Below are positions 1 to 7,543 of a DNA stretch of 34,437 bases, piece by piece. The position numbers were made by a program, and so were the translations under genes. Within the stretch, counting starts at the first letter, position 1, and each line of letters opens with the position of its first letter. The notes beneath the pieces were generated by a model. The model ran no database searches. It was not told the DNA's origin and saw nothing but the letters and a program-made list of their open reading frames with translations. The stretch is from Streptomyces mexicanus (GTDB lineage: Bacteria; Actinomycetota; Actinomycetes; Streptomycetales; Streptomycetaceae), in NCBI RefSeq assembly GCF_902506575.1, contig NZ_LR732544.1:5822151-5856587 (forward strand), in the 5' to 3' direction.

Positions 1-7
1 CCCCCCA

Positions 8-49
8 GGGTCCCTCCCCATGCTCCCGCCGTCGCCGGAGCAGGGACCC
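8..49. other. Stem-loop ahead of the permease gene
   Basis: Perfect 8-base arms at 8-15 and 42-49 enclose a second pair of arms at 21-26 and 37-42 (TGCTCC/GGAGCA). It may be the terminator of a gene lying left of the window or a structured leader of the permease that starts at 114. Only its symmetry is visible; no known purine riboswitch core was recognised. Confidence 0.35.
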
Positions 50-113
50 CACACGCACCACCTCCATGAAACCCACGTCGACGACGACGTGTTAACCGCC
101 CGGAGGATCCGCC

Positions 114-1502
114 GTGGCCGCCCATCCCGTAGACGAAAAACTCCCCGCCCTGAAAATGGCGACCAGCGGCCTGCAGCACGTGGCCGCCATGTACGCCGGA
201 GTCGTCGCACCACCCCTGATCGTCGGCGCGGCCGTAGGCCTGTCCGGCACCGAGCTGACCTTCCTGACCGGCGCCTGCCTGTTCACCGCCGGCCTCGCCA
301 CCTTCCTGCAGACCCTGGGCGTCTGGAAGATCGGCGCCCGCCTGCCCTTCGTCAACGGCGTCACCTTCGCCGGCGTCGCCCCGATGACCGCGGTCGTGGC
401 CGCCACCAAGGACAAGTCCGACGCCCTGCCGATCATCTTCGGCGCGGTCATCGTCGCCGGACTGCTCGGCTTCCTCGCCGCCCCCGTCTTCTGCAAGGCG
501 GTCCGCTTCTTCCCGCCGGTCGTCACCGGCTCCGTCATCACCCTGATCGGTGTCTCGCTGCTGCCGGTCTCCTTCGGCTGGGCCCAAGGGCCCAACCCCG
601 CCGGGCACGACTACGGCTCAGTGAAATACCTGACCCTGGCCGGCATCACCCTGGTCATCGTCCTGCTGCTGCGCCGCTTCACCCGCGGCTTCGTCAAGCA
701 GATCGCCGTCCTCATCGGCCTGATCGCCGGCACGGTCATCGCGATCCCCTTCGGTGTGACGGACTTCAGCCCCGTCGCGGACGCCGACGTCGTCGGCTTC
801 CCCACCCCGTTCCACTTCGGCGCGCCGCAGTTCCACATCGCCGCGATCGTCTCGATGTGCGTGGTGATGGTGGTGTCGATGACCGAGTCCACCGCGGACA
901 TGCTGGCCCTCGGCGAGATCGTGGAGCGCCCGGCCGACGAGGAGACCATCAAGGCGGGCCTGCGCGCCGACACGCTCGGCTCCGCCCTCAGCCCCCTGTT
1001 CAACGGCTTCATGTGCAGCGCGTTCGCGCAGAACATCGGCCTGGTGGCGATGACCCGCATCCGCAGCCGCTTCGTCGTCGCCGTCGGCGGCGGCTTCCTG
1101 GTCCTGATGGGCCTGTGCCCGATGGCCGCCTCCCTCATCGCCGTCGTGCCGCGCCCGGTGCTCGGCGGCGCCGGCGTGGTCCTGTTCGGCTCGGTCGCCG
1201 CCAGCGGCATCCAGACCCTGGTCAGGGCCGGCCTCGACAAGGACAACAACGTCCTGATCGTCGCCGTCTCCCTCGCCGTCGGCATCATCCCGATCACCGA
1301 GCCGGAGTTCTACGACGCCTTCCCCGAGACCGCCCGGATCGTCCTGGACTCCGGCATCTCCACCGGCTGCGTGGTGGCCGTCCTGCTGAACCTGCTCTTC
1401 AACCACCTCGGCAAGAACCGCGACGCGGAGGACGTCACCCACCCGATGGAGGGCGGCAAGGACATCGCGGACTCGGCCGCCCAGCCGGCCGGCACGCACT
1501 GA
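114..1502 (+). CDS. NCS2-family xanthine/uracil permease
   Basis: A 462-residue integral membrane protein of the nucleobase:cation symporter-2 family, which imports purines or uracil with a cation. The sequence is a chain of hydrophobic segments. It has the NCS2-typical helix with MTESTAD (about residue 261) and the signature region around QNIGLVAMTRIRSR, the conserved loop linked to substrate selectivity. The GTG start at 114 is chosen because GGAGG lies at 102-106, seven bases upstream; this gives a normal NCS2 length. The allantoin genes 16 kb to the right make a purine such as xanthine or urate a plausible substrate, but the sequence alone does not settle it. A strong hairpin follows the stop. 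Confidence 0.9.
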   Translation: MAAHPVDEKLPALKMATSGLQHVAAMYAGVVAPPLIVGAAVGLSGTELTFLTGACLFTAGLATFLQTLGVWKIGARLPFVNGVTFAGVAPMTAVVAATKDKSDALPIIFGAVIVAGLLGFLAAPVFCKAVRFFPPVVTGSVITLIGVSLLPVSFGWAQGPNPAGHDYGSVKYLTLAGITLVIVLLLRRFTRGFVKQIAVLIGLIAGTVIAIPFGVTDFSPVADADVVGFPTPFHFGAPQFHIAAIVSMCVVMVVSMTESTADMLALGEIVERPADEETIKAGLRADTLGSALSPLFNGFMCSAFAQNIGLVAMTRIRSRFVVAVGGGFLVLMGLCPMAASLIAVVPRPVLGGAGVVLFGSVAASGIQTLVRAGLDKDNNVLIVAVSLAVGIIPITEPEFYDAFPETARIVLDSGISTGCVVAVLLNLLFNHLGKNRDAEDVTHPMEGGKDIADSAAQPAGTH

Positions 1503-1527
1503 CCGCACGCCCCGCAGGGGGCCCGGT

Positions 1528-1563
1528 TCGGGGGTACGGCACGTTACGCCGCCGTACCCCCGA
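1528..1563. terminator. Bidirectional terminator between permease and thioesterase genes
   Basis: Perfect 13-base arms at 1528-1540 and 1551-1563 around a 10-base loop lie between two convergent genes (stops at 1502 and 1603). No U-tract is visible, as is usual in Streptomyces. Confidence 0.75.
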
Positions 1564-1602
1564 GCGCGCGCACCGGCCCGTCCGGCCACGCCCTAGGCGC
1601 GC

Positions 1603-2025
1603 CTACAACCCGAACAGGCCGGGATCGGCGGCCAGTTCCTTGAAGCGCTCGCGCGGGTCGGGCACCAGCTTGCGGGCCTTGAGGTCCATCAGGCCGCCCA
1701 CGGCGCTCACTTCGGCGGCCACCGTGCCGTCCGCCTTGCGTATCGTCTGCTCGATCCGGAACGTCTTGCCGCCGCTCCACTCGAAGGCGCAGCCGACGTC
1801 CACCTCGTCGCCGGCGAGGAGTTCCCGCCGGTAGCGGAGGGTCGTCTCCAGCACCACCGGGCCCACCCCGCGGGCGAGCAGGCCGGCCTGGGTGATCCCG
1901 GCGGCCTGCAGCAGGGACCAGCGGGCGTGCTCGGCGTAGTTGAGGTACACGGCCTGGTTCAGATGGCCCTGGACATCGGTCTCGTACCCGCGGACGGTCA
2001 CCCGCACGGAGAACGGCTCGCTCAT
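1603..2025 (-). CDS. Acyl-CoA thioesterase, 4-hydroxybenzoyl-CoA thioesterase-like hotdog fold
   Basis: A single-hotdog protein of about 140 residues. The N-terminal half carries the family pattern of an acidic residue plus HLNQAVYLNYAEHARW, the YbgC/4HBT active-site helix region, followed by the beta strands of the hotdog sheet. Proteins of this family hydrolyse acyl-CoA thioesters in the cytoplasm; the acyl group cannot be read from the sequence. GTG (2028) and ATG (2025) are adjacent possible starts. ATG is preferred because an AGGGG ribosome-binding site lies about six bases upstream. It converges on the permease gene through a shared terminator. Confidence 0.82.
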   Translation of the reverse strand: MSEPFSVRVTVRGYETDVQGHLNQAVYLNYAEHARWSLLQAAGITQAGLLARGVGPVVLETTLRYRRELLAGDEVDVGCAFEWSGGKTFRIEQTIRKADGTVAAEVSAVGGLMDLKARKLVPDPRERFKELAADPGLFGL

Positions 2026-2074
2026 CACGTCCCCTTCGCCTGTCTCGCACTGCCCGGCGATCCTCGCACGCCCC

Positions 2075-2701
2075 TCACACCCGCCGGGGCGAAGCGAGCA
2101 GATAGCGCCTTCGGGTCCGGGGCTCGGTGTACTCCCCGGCCTGCCATCCGGCCCGCTCCAGCGTGGCCGCCCACTCCCGCAGGGCCTGCGGCGGCCCGTG
2201 CACGGCGACCGCCTCCGGCTGCCCGGTCGCCCGGACCCGGTAGCCGTCGCCGTCCGGCCTGGCCGGGTGGTGGCCGGCCGCCTCCAGGGCCAGCGCCGCG
2301 GCCTGCACCAGATGCGACCGCTCCCACCCGCAGGGCCGGTCGGCCGCCCCGTCCCGGTTCGTCATCCGGCGCAGCTCCAGCAGCCCCTGCCAGGCACTGT
2401 GCACCTCGCGCAGGCGGGCCGGCCCGTCCTGCGGGGCGTCCTCCTCGCCGCCGACGCGGGCGGTGAAGACGCCGGCCTCCGGCTGCGCGGCAGCCGGCCG
2501 CGGCGCAGCCGTCACGGGTGTCTCGCGTATCCGGTGCCCGGCCGGGGTGAGGAAGTGGTCGTGCGGCGGACGCGGATGCCGGAAGGCCAGCCCCCGCTTC
2601 ACCAGCGCCGCCAACTGCGCCGGCGTCCCGCGCAGCCGCCCGGTCACCGGGTCGGCGGCGTCGATGACACGCCGCTGCGCGGCGGTCGGCGGTCGGGTCA
2701 C
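2075..2701 (-). CDS. Hypothetical protein, Streptomyces type
   Basis: A protein of 208 residues that I cannot assign to a named family. The first 60 residues (TAAQRRVIDAAD... LTPAGHRIRE) read like a winged-helix or 'rerun of a DNA-binding' segment: a helix followed by a basic loop and a 'LTPAGHRIRE' end similar to that of MarR/PadR-like wings. The C-terminal 90 residues are a small alpha/beta module with alternating Arg and Ala. The GTG start has a clear AAGGAG at 2708-2713, six bases away. It lies 52 bases downstream of the histidine phosphatase gene in the same direction, so the two may be co-transcribed. Confidence 0.6.
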   Translation of the reverse strand: MTRPPTAAQRRVIDAADPVTGRLRGTPAQLAALVKRGLAFRHPRPPHDHFLTPAGHRIRETPVTAAPRPAAAQPEAGVFTARVGGEEDAPQDGPARLREVHSAWQGLLELRRMTNRDGAADRPCGWERSHLVQAAALALEAAGHHPARPDGDGYRVRATGQPEAVAVHGPPQALREWAATLERAGWQAGEYTEPRTRRRYLLASPRRV

Positions 2702-2753
2702 GGCGTGCTCCTTCCTGCGGCGCGGTCAGCGGGTCTGCCACCCGCTCCGCAGG

Positions 2754-3353
2754 CTACGCCGCAGGTCTGACATTCCACCCCGCGATCACCGGCCGCCCGT
2801 GCTCGATGCCCAGCCGGCACAGGGCCCCGGTGCCCAGCTGGAACAGCGCACCGGCCGACGCGGGCAGTCGAAGCCACCGCGCGGCGAGCACCCGCAGGAA
2901 GTGCCCGTGCGACACCAGCACCACCACCTCCTCGCTCCCGGCGTCCACCGCCCGGGCCTTGGCCAGCATCCGGTCCGCCCGCGCCCCGACCTGCTCGGGG
3001 CTCTCCCCGGGATGGTCCGGCGGGCCCGGCGCCACCCCGTCCGTGAACAGGAACCACTCCGGCCGCTCCCGCTGGATCTGCGCGGTGGTGATCCCCTCGT
3101 AGCCGCCGTAGTCCCACTCCTGCAGGTCCGGGTCGATCCGCACGTCGGTGAGGCCGATCAGTCCGGCGGTCTCCCGGGCCCGCTGCCGGGGACTGGCGAA
3201 CGCCGCCCGGACCGGCAGCGAGCGCACCAGCGGTGCCAGCCGCCGCGCCTCCTCGCGGCCGTGCGCGGTCAACGGCACGTCCGTCCACCCGGTGTGCCGC
3301 CCGGACCGCGACCACTCGGTCTCCCCGTGCCGGACGAGAAGGAGATCACCCAC
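2754..3353 (-). CDS. Histidine phosphatase family protein (phosphoglycerate mutase-like)
   Basis: A cytoplasmic acid-phosphatase or mutase-type enzyme of about 199 residues. The catalytic motif LLVRHGETEW lies at residues 4-13, with His9 as the phospho-acceptor. The second catalytic histidine is in VVLVSHGHFLRVLAARWL near the C-terminus, and the acid/base Glu is in the EWDYGGYEGIT region typical of broad-specificity histidine phosphatases. The GTG at 3353 is chosen over a GTG at 3386 because it puts the RHG motif at the usual position and AGGAAGG lies ten bases upstream. The substrate is unknown. It probably forms a transcription unit with the downstream hypothetical gene. Confidence 0.85.
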   Translation of the reverse strand: MGDLLLVRHGETEWSRSGRHTGWTDVPLTAHGREEARRLAPLVRSLPVRAAFASPRQRARETAGLIGLTDVRIDPDLQEWDYGGYEGITTAQIQRERPEWFLFTDGVAPGPPDHPGESPEQVGARADRMLAKARAVDAGSEEVVVLVSHGHFLRVLAARWLRLPASAGALFQLGTGALCRLGIEHGRPVIAGWNVRPAA

Positions 3354-3424
3354 GTCCGCCGTCCCTTCCTGACGCCTCCCCAGCACCGTGTCACACGGGG
3401 GCCGCGTCCCGCAGGGCGGACTGG

Positions 3425-3444
3425 GCCGGACGGCCGTCCCCGGC
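3425..3444 (-). terminator. Probable terminator of the aminotransferase gene
   Basis: A GC-rich palindrome centred on GGACGGCCGTCC (3428-3439) with flanking complementary bases lies about 40 bases past the leftward aminotransferase stop. The nearby perfect palindrome CCGTGTCACACGG (3386-3398) is separate and sits ahead of the phosphatase start. Confidence 0.4.
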
Positions 3445-3481
3445 CGGTGCGGGGGGCCTGCGGGTCATGACGGCCGGCCGG

Positions 3482-4690
3482 TCACTGCCGATATCCGCTG
3501 AGGAACCGCCCGATCCGGCCGATCGCCGTCTCCAGCACGTCCGCGTGCGGGAGGGTGAGGATGCGGAAGTGGTCGGGCTCGGGCCAGTTGAAGCCGGTGC
3601 CCTGGACGACCTGGATCTTCTCGCGCAGGAGCAGGTCGAGGACGAACTTCTCGTCGTCGTGGATCTTGTGGACCTTGGGGTCCAGACGGGCGAAGGCGTA
3701 CAGGGCGCCCTTGGGCTTGACGCAGGACACGCCCGGGATCTCGTTCAGCTTGCGCCAGGCAACGTCGCGCTGTTCGTGCAGCCGGCCGCCCGGCGCGGTC
3801 AGCTCGTGGATGGACTGCCGGCCGCCGAGCGCGGCCTGGATGGCGTACTGGGCGGGCGCGTTGGCGCACAGGCGCATGGAGGCCAGCATGGTCAGGCCCT
3901 CCAGGTAGTCGCGCGCGTGCTGCCGGGGGCCGGTCACCACCAGCCAGCCGGAGCGGAAGCCGGCCACGCGGTAGGTCTTCGACAGGCCGCAGAAGGTGAG
4001 GACCACCAGGTCGGGGGCGAGCGCGGCGGTGGAGTGGTGCACGGCGCCGTCGTAGAGGATCTGGTCGTAGATCTCGTCGGCGAACACCATCAGGCCGTGT
4101 CGGCGGGCGAGGTCGAGGATGCCCTCCAGGACCTCCTTGGGGTAGACGGCGCCGGTCGGGTTGTTCGGGTTGATGATCACCACCGCCTTGGTGCGGTCGG
4201 TGATCTTCGCGGCCATGTCGGCCAGGTCCGGGTTCCAGTCGGCCTGCTCGTCGCACCGGTAGTGGACCGCCTTGCCGCCCGCCAGGGTGGTCACGGCCGT
4301 CCACAGCGGGAAGTCGGGGGCGGGGATGAGGATCTCGTCGCCGTCCTCGACCAGGGCCTGCACGGCCATGGAGACCAGCTCCGAGACGCCGTTGCCGAGG
4401 TAGACGTCGTCGACGCCGACCTCCAGGCCGAGGTTCTGGTAGCGCTGGGCGACGGCCCGGCGGGCGGAGAGGACGCCGCGCGAGTCGGTGTAGCCGTGCG
4501 CCTGCGGCAGCATCCGGATCATGTCCTGGAGGATCTCCTCGGGCGCCTCGAAACCGAACAGCGCCGGGTTGCCCGTGTTCAGGCGGAGCACGCTGTGGCC
4601 CGCCTCCTCCAGCGCGTTCGCGTGCTCGATCACCGGGCCGCGGATCTCGTAACAGACCTCGCTGAGCTTGTTCGACTGCCGGAACTCCAT
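3482..4690 (-). CDS. PLP-dependent aminotransferase, alanine transaminase-like (class I/II)
   Basis: A fold-type I aminotransferase of 402 residues. The PLP lysine is K238 in FCGLSKTYRVAGFRSGW, with the phosphate-binding Arg eight residues later. NPNNPTG (174-180) and ADEIYDQ (204-210) are the usual substrate- and PLP-contact motifs. The N-terminus, MEFRQSNKLSEVCYEIRGP, matches the AlaA-type glutamate-pyruvate transaminases, so alanine/pyruvate exchange is the best guess. The ATG start has a strong GGAGG at 4696-4700 with five bases of spacing. It is divergent from an HxlR regulator gene, and the operator-like CTTGG elements lie between the two, so the regulator may also control it. Confidence 0.88.
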   Translation of the reverse strand: MEFRQSNKLSEVCYEIRGPVIEHANALEEAGHSVLRLNTGNPALFGFEAPEEILQDMIRMLPQAHGYTDSRGVLSARRAVAQRYQNLGLEVGVDDVYLGNGVSELVSMAVQALVEDGDEILIPAPDFPLWTAVTTLAGGKAVHYRCDEQADWNPDLADMAAKITDRTKAVVIINPNNPTGAVYPKEVLEGILDLARRHGLMVFADEIYDQILYDGAVHHSTAALAPDLVVLTFCGLSKTYRVAGFRSGWLVVTGPRQHARDYLEGLTMLASMRLCANAPAQYAIQAALGGRQSIHELTAPGGRLHEQRDVAWRKLNEIPGVSCVKPKGALYAFARLDPKVHKIHDDEKFVLDLLLREKIQVVQGTGFNWPEPDHFRILTLPHADVLETAIGRIGRFLSGYRQ

Positions 4691-4714
4691 GCGCCCCTCC
4701 GGGAACTCGTGTTG

Positions 4715-4740
4715 CTTGGTTTTACCAAGTGGGAGCTTGG
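4715..4740. promoter_or_regulatory. CTTGG operator array between aminotransferase and HxlR genes
   Basis: Three alternating half-sites are visible: CTTGGT (4715-4720), ACCAAG (4724-4729) and CTTGG (4736-4740). The first two form a perfect inverted repeat with a three-base loop, and the second and third form another with a six-base gap. The third element overlaps the likely -35 of the HxlR gene, which suggests autoregulation by that protein. The binding factor is an inference. Confidence 0.55.
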
Positions 4741-4764
4741 AAAGTCCAACAACGTGTCTAGACT
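4737..4764 (+). promoter_or_regulatory. Likely sigma70-type promoter of the HxlR gene, possibly leaderless
   Basis: TTGGAA (4737-4742) and TAGACT (4759-4764) are 16 bases apart. The ATG at 4772 follows the -10 by only seven bases, and no Shine-Dalgarno is seen, so the transcript probably begins at or next to the start codon. Confidence 0.5.
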
Positions 4765-4771
4765 GCGTCGC

Positions 4772-5413
4772 ATGTCACCTCGCCGAAGCTACGACCAGTA
4801 CTGTTCCGCCGCCCGCGCGCTCGACCTCGTGGGCGACCGCTGGACCCTGCTGATCGTCCGCGAACTGCTGGCCGGCCCCCGCCGCTACACGGACCTGCAC
4901 GCCGACCTGCCGGGGGTGAGCACCGACGTCCTGGCCTCCCGGCTGAAGGACATGGAGCGCGACGGACTGACGACCCGCCGCCGGCTGCCGCCGCCCGGCG
5001 CCGCCTACGTCTACGAACTCACCCGGCGGGGACGGGCGTTGCTGCCCGTGCTGCAGGCGCTGGGGGAGTGGGGGCAGGGCGAGCTGGGCGAGCCGCGCCC
5101 CACGGACGCGGTACGGGCGCACTGGTTCGCGCTGCCCCTGCTGCGCGCCCTGGCCGGCTGCGAGGGCGAAGGCGTCGTCGAAGTACGGCTGGAGGAAGGC
5201 GTGTTCCACCTGTACGTCGGCGCGGGCGAGGACACGCCCGTCTACGGGGACGGTCCGGCGCCCGCCGAGCCCGACGCCCGGCTGGTCCTCGACTCCGCCA
5301 CCTGCACGGCCCTCGCCCGCGGGGAAGCGGGCCTGGCGGACGCGGTGCGGCGGGGGCAGGTGACCGTCACCGGGGACGGCACCCCGGCCAAGGCCCTGCG
5401 GGAGGCGGCATGA
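4772..5413 (+). CDS. HxlR-family transcriptional regulator with C-terminal SCP2-like domain
   Basis: A 213-residue protein. Residues about 8-95 are an HxlR winged helix-turn-helix: YCSAARALDLVGDRWTLLIVRELL, then GVSTDVLASRLKDMERDGL as the recognition helix region, and the wing in YVYELTRRGRALLPVL. Residues about 120-213 form a small beta-rich domain ending in GQVTVTGD, which resembles the SCP2/sterol-carrier-like domain often fused to HxlR proteins in Streptomyces and may bind a hydrophobic ligand. The ATG at 4772 is chosen because the winged helix begins a few residues later; the reading frame is open far upstream but has no homology there. It probably represses its own promoter and the divergent aminotransferase. 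Confidence 0.85.
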   Translation: MSPRRSYDQYCSAARALDLVGDRWTLLIVRELLAGPRRYTDLHADLPGVSTDVLASRLKDMERDGLTTRRRLPPPGAAYVYELTRRGRALLPVLQALGEWGQGELGEPRPTDAVRAHWFALPLLRALAGCEGEGVVEVRLEEGVFHLYVGAGEDTPVYGDGPAPAEPDARLVLDSATCTALARGEAGLADAVRRGQVTVTGDGTPAKALREAA

Positions 5414-5415
5414 CA

Positions 5416-5446
5416 CAAGGCCCGCCCCTGAGCGGGACGGGCCTTG
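5416..5446. terminator. Terminator between HxlR gene and the exported-protein operon
   Basis: Perfect nine-base arms CAAGGCCCG (5416-5424) and CGGGCCTTG (5438-5446) begin two bases past the HxlR stop and face the end of the leftward siderophore/vWA operon at 5466. It can serve both strands. Confidence 0.8.
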
Positions 5447-5465
5447 CCGGGTTCTGGGGCGCGGG

Positions 5466-6266
5466 TCAGACGCCCGGCGGCACGCGTGAGGGCCGCCCCG
5501 AGCCGCGCGTCAGCGCGTACCCGCCGATGCCGGCGAGCGCGGCCAGGATCGCACCGATCCCGGTCCACACCCACCGGTCCGACCACCAGCCGGACGACCA
5601 GCCGCCGTCCGGCCTGATGTCCGACAGCACCGCGTGCCGGTCGTCGTCGCCGTCCTTCTGGGAGGTGACGGCGATCCCCGGCACCAGCGGCTTCGCCAGC
5701 GAGCCGTCCACCGCCGCCGCGCCGCCGATGTCCTTGGAGTCCGCCCTGACCTCGGCGGCCACCGGCAGACCCAGGTCGGAGGAGGCCAGGCCCACGACGG
5801 TGAGCCGGATGTAGTAGGTGCCGGGCAGCGGATCGTTCGCCCACGGCTCCGACCAGGCGCGCACCGTGCGCAGCACGCACGTCAGGTCCACCGAGGCGGC
5901 GCCCGCGGCGGCGGTGCGGGTCTGGGCGCCGTACTGGCAGGCCTGGCGGCGGCGCAGGCCGTCGTACACGTCCACCTGCCAGGTCTGCGTGGTGTGCTGC
6001 TGCGGCAGCTTCACCGTCGCGTGGACGGTGGGGCGCTGCCCGGCGTCGGCCGGGAACGACCAGTAGAAGTAGTCGCCGGTGGAGCCGTTCGCGGTGGCCT
6101 GCCGCCCCTGCTCGATCTCCGTGGCGGTACGGAACGACGTGCCCGCCTGGGCCGGTGCCTTGCCGTCGCCGGACGGGCTCGCGGAGGCGGAGGCGTCCGC
6201 GGCCGCCGGTGCGGCGGCCAGTCCCAGCACCAGCAGCGCGGCGCTCAACGCTCGTATCGCACGCAT
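5466..6266 (-). CDS. Exported, C-terminally membrane-anchored hypothetical protein
   Basis: A 266-residue protein of unknown function. Residues 1-26 are a Sec signal peptide (MRAIRALSAALLVLGLAAAPAAA). The middle is an extracytoplasmic beta-rich domain with DYFYWSFPADAGQ and GTYYIRLTVVG, patterned like the jelly-roll pre-peptidase-type modules seen beside vWA proteins. A transmembrane helix lies near the C-terminus (WVWTGIGAILAALAGIGGYALT), followed by a short basic tail. The start is fixed by TGATG: its ATG overlaps the TGA of the vWA gene by one base, with GAGGA just upstream, so translation is probably coupled. Its role is likely to be as a partner of that vWA protein at the cell surface. 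Confidence 0.75.
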   Translation of the reverse strand: MRAIRALSAALLVLGLAAAPAAADASASASPSGDGKAPAQAGTSFRTATEIEQGRQATANGSTGDYFYWSFPADAGQRPTVHATVKLPQQHTTQTWQVDVYDGLRRRQACQYGAQTRTAAAGAASVDLTCVLRTVRAWSEPWANDPLPGTYYIRLTVVGLASSDLGLPVAAEVRADSKDIGGAAAVDGSLAKPLVPGIAVTSQKDGDDDRHAVLSDIRPDGGWSSGWWSDRWVWTGIGAILAALAGIGGYALTRGSGRPSRVPPGV

Positions 6267-7534
6267 CAGTTCGTCCTCCACACAGCGACCCGCCAGCGCG
6301 ACAGCCAGCCCCACACCAGTCCGGCCAGGAAGCCGACCACCACCAGCACGCCGAGCAGCCACCAGCCGCGGCCCAGCCCGAAGGCCGCCACGTCACGCGC
6401 CTTGTCCGGCCCGTCCACCACGTCGACGGTCAGCTCCAGCGGCAGGCCCGGCGTGGTCTTCACGCCCGGCGCCGCGGAGAAGGAGTTGGTGACCTGAAGG
6501 CACACCGTCTCCGCGGGGGCGTTGTCGTCGTCGCTCTCGGGCCGCGGGTAGCGCAGGCCCGTGGAGATCACGTCCGTGCGGCCGGTGCCGGCCGCCTCGC
6601 CGCGCACGATCTCCCGGCCGTGCACGGTCACCGCCCGCAGCAGCACTCCGTAGTCGGGGTTCACGGCCCGGTCGTCGGCGACGCTCACCGACGCGCGCAG
6701 CTCCTGCCCGGGATCGACGTCCACCCGGTACCAGCGCTGCTGCCCGAACTCCTCGCGGTCGGTGTACAGGCCCGACTTCAGCTCGGGCGCCTTGGCGCAG
6801 TCGGTGGCGCCCTCGGTGGCCACGGGCGTGACCACCGGGTCGGCGGCCCGGTCGACCAACTGGCCGACCCGGTCGGTCAGTTCCTCCTTGTGCCGCACGG
6901 AGGTGTACGTGCCGCCGGTCGCGTCCGCGATGCAGCTGAGCTGGTCGCGGGTCTTGGCGTCCGGCACCAGGCCGAGGGTGTCGATGGTCAGGCCGATGCC
7001 CTTGGCGGCGATCTCGCGGGCCACCTCGCAGGGGTCCAGGGGCTGGCAGGTGTCCTCACCGTCGCTGATCAGGACGATCCGGCGGGTGCCGTCGCCGCCG
7101 TTCAGATCGTCCGCCGCCTTCAGCAGCGCCGGCCCGATCGGCGTCCAGCCGGTCGGCTGCAGTGTGGCCACGGCCGTCTTCGCCTCGGTGCGGTCCAGCG
7201 GGCCGACCGGGTACAGCTGAGCGGTGTCCTTGCAGCCCGTCTTCCGGTCGTTGCCCCGGTAGTCGGCGCCCAGGGTGCGGATGCCGAGCTGGACCTCCTT
7301 CGGCGTGGCGTCCAGCACCTCGTTGAACGCCTGCTTGGCCGCGGCCATCCGCGACCCGCCGTCTATGTCCCGTGTGCGCATCGAACCGCTGACGTCCAGG
7401 ACGAGTTCGACCTTCGGGGCGGCCTGGCCGTCCGGTTCGCCGTCGGCGACCGCGCCGGCGGGGAAGGCGATCCCGGCCGTCAGGGCGGCGAGCAGAGCAC
7501 AGACTCCCGCCGCCAGCCGTTGTCTTGTGATCAT
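6266..7534 (-). CDS. Secreted von Willebrand factor A domain protein, membrane-anchored
   Basis: A 422-residue protein. A signal peptide (about 1-30) precedes a vWA domain (about 42-220) with an intact metal-ion-dependent adhesion site: DVSGS at 47-51, Thr131 in GWTPIGPAL, and ISDGED at 156-161. Domains of this kind bind Mg2+ and a protein partner. A beta-rich region follows, with the same SLSVADDRAVNP/YRVDVDPGQE pattern seen in bacterial surface vWA proteins. A transmembrane helix (WWLLGVLVVVGFLAGLVWGW) with a basic tail closes it, so the domain faces outside the cell. It follows the NIS synthetase gene by nine bases and overlaps the next gene by one, giving a three-gene unit. A role in siderophore handling is possible only by context. 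Confidence 0.85.
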   Translation of the reverse strand: MITRQRLAAGVCALLAALTAGIAFPAGAVADGEPDGQAAPKVELVLDVSGSMRTRDIDGGSRMAAAKQAFNEVLDATPKEVQLGIRTLGADYRGNDRKTGCKDTAQLYPVGPLDRTEAKTAVATLQPTGWTPIGPALLKAADDLNGGDGTRRIVLISDGEDTCQPLDPCEVAREIAAKGIGLTIDTLGLVPDAKTRDQLSCIADATGGTYTSVRHKEELTDRVGQLVDRAADPVVTPVATEGATDCAKAPELKSGLYTDREEFGQQRWYRVDVDPGQELRASVSVADDRAVNPDYGVLLRAVTVHGREIVRGEAAGTGRTDVISTGLRYPRPESDDDNAPAETVCLQVTNSFSAAPGVKTTPGLPLELTVDVVDGPDKARDVAAFGLGRGWWLLGVLVVVGFLAGLVWGWLSRWRVAVWRTN

Positions 7535-7543
7535 CGGTGGATC

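Noticed and set aside
8..49. Purine riboswitch before the permease
   Set aside because: Only a simple GC-rich stem-loop is seen, without the conserved three-way junction of known purine riboswitches.
3233..4771. Extension of the HxlR protein to 726 residues
   Set aside because: This is an open frame antisense to the aminotransferase; the winged helix starts after ATG 4772.
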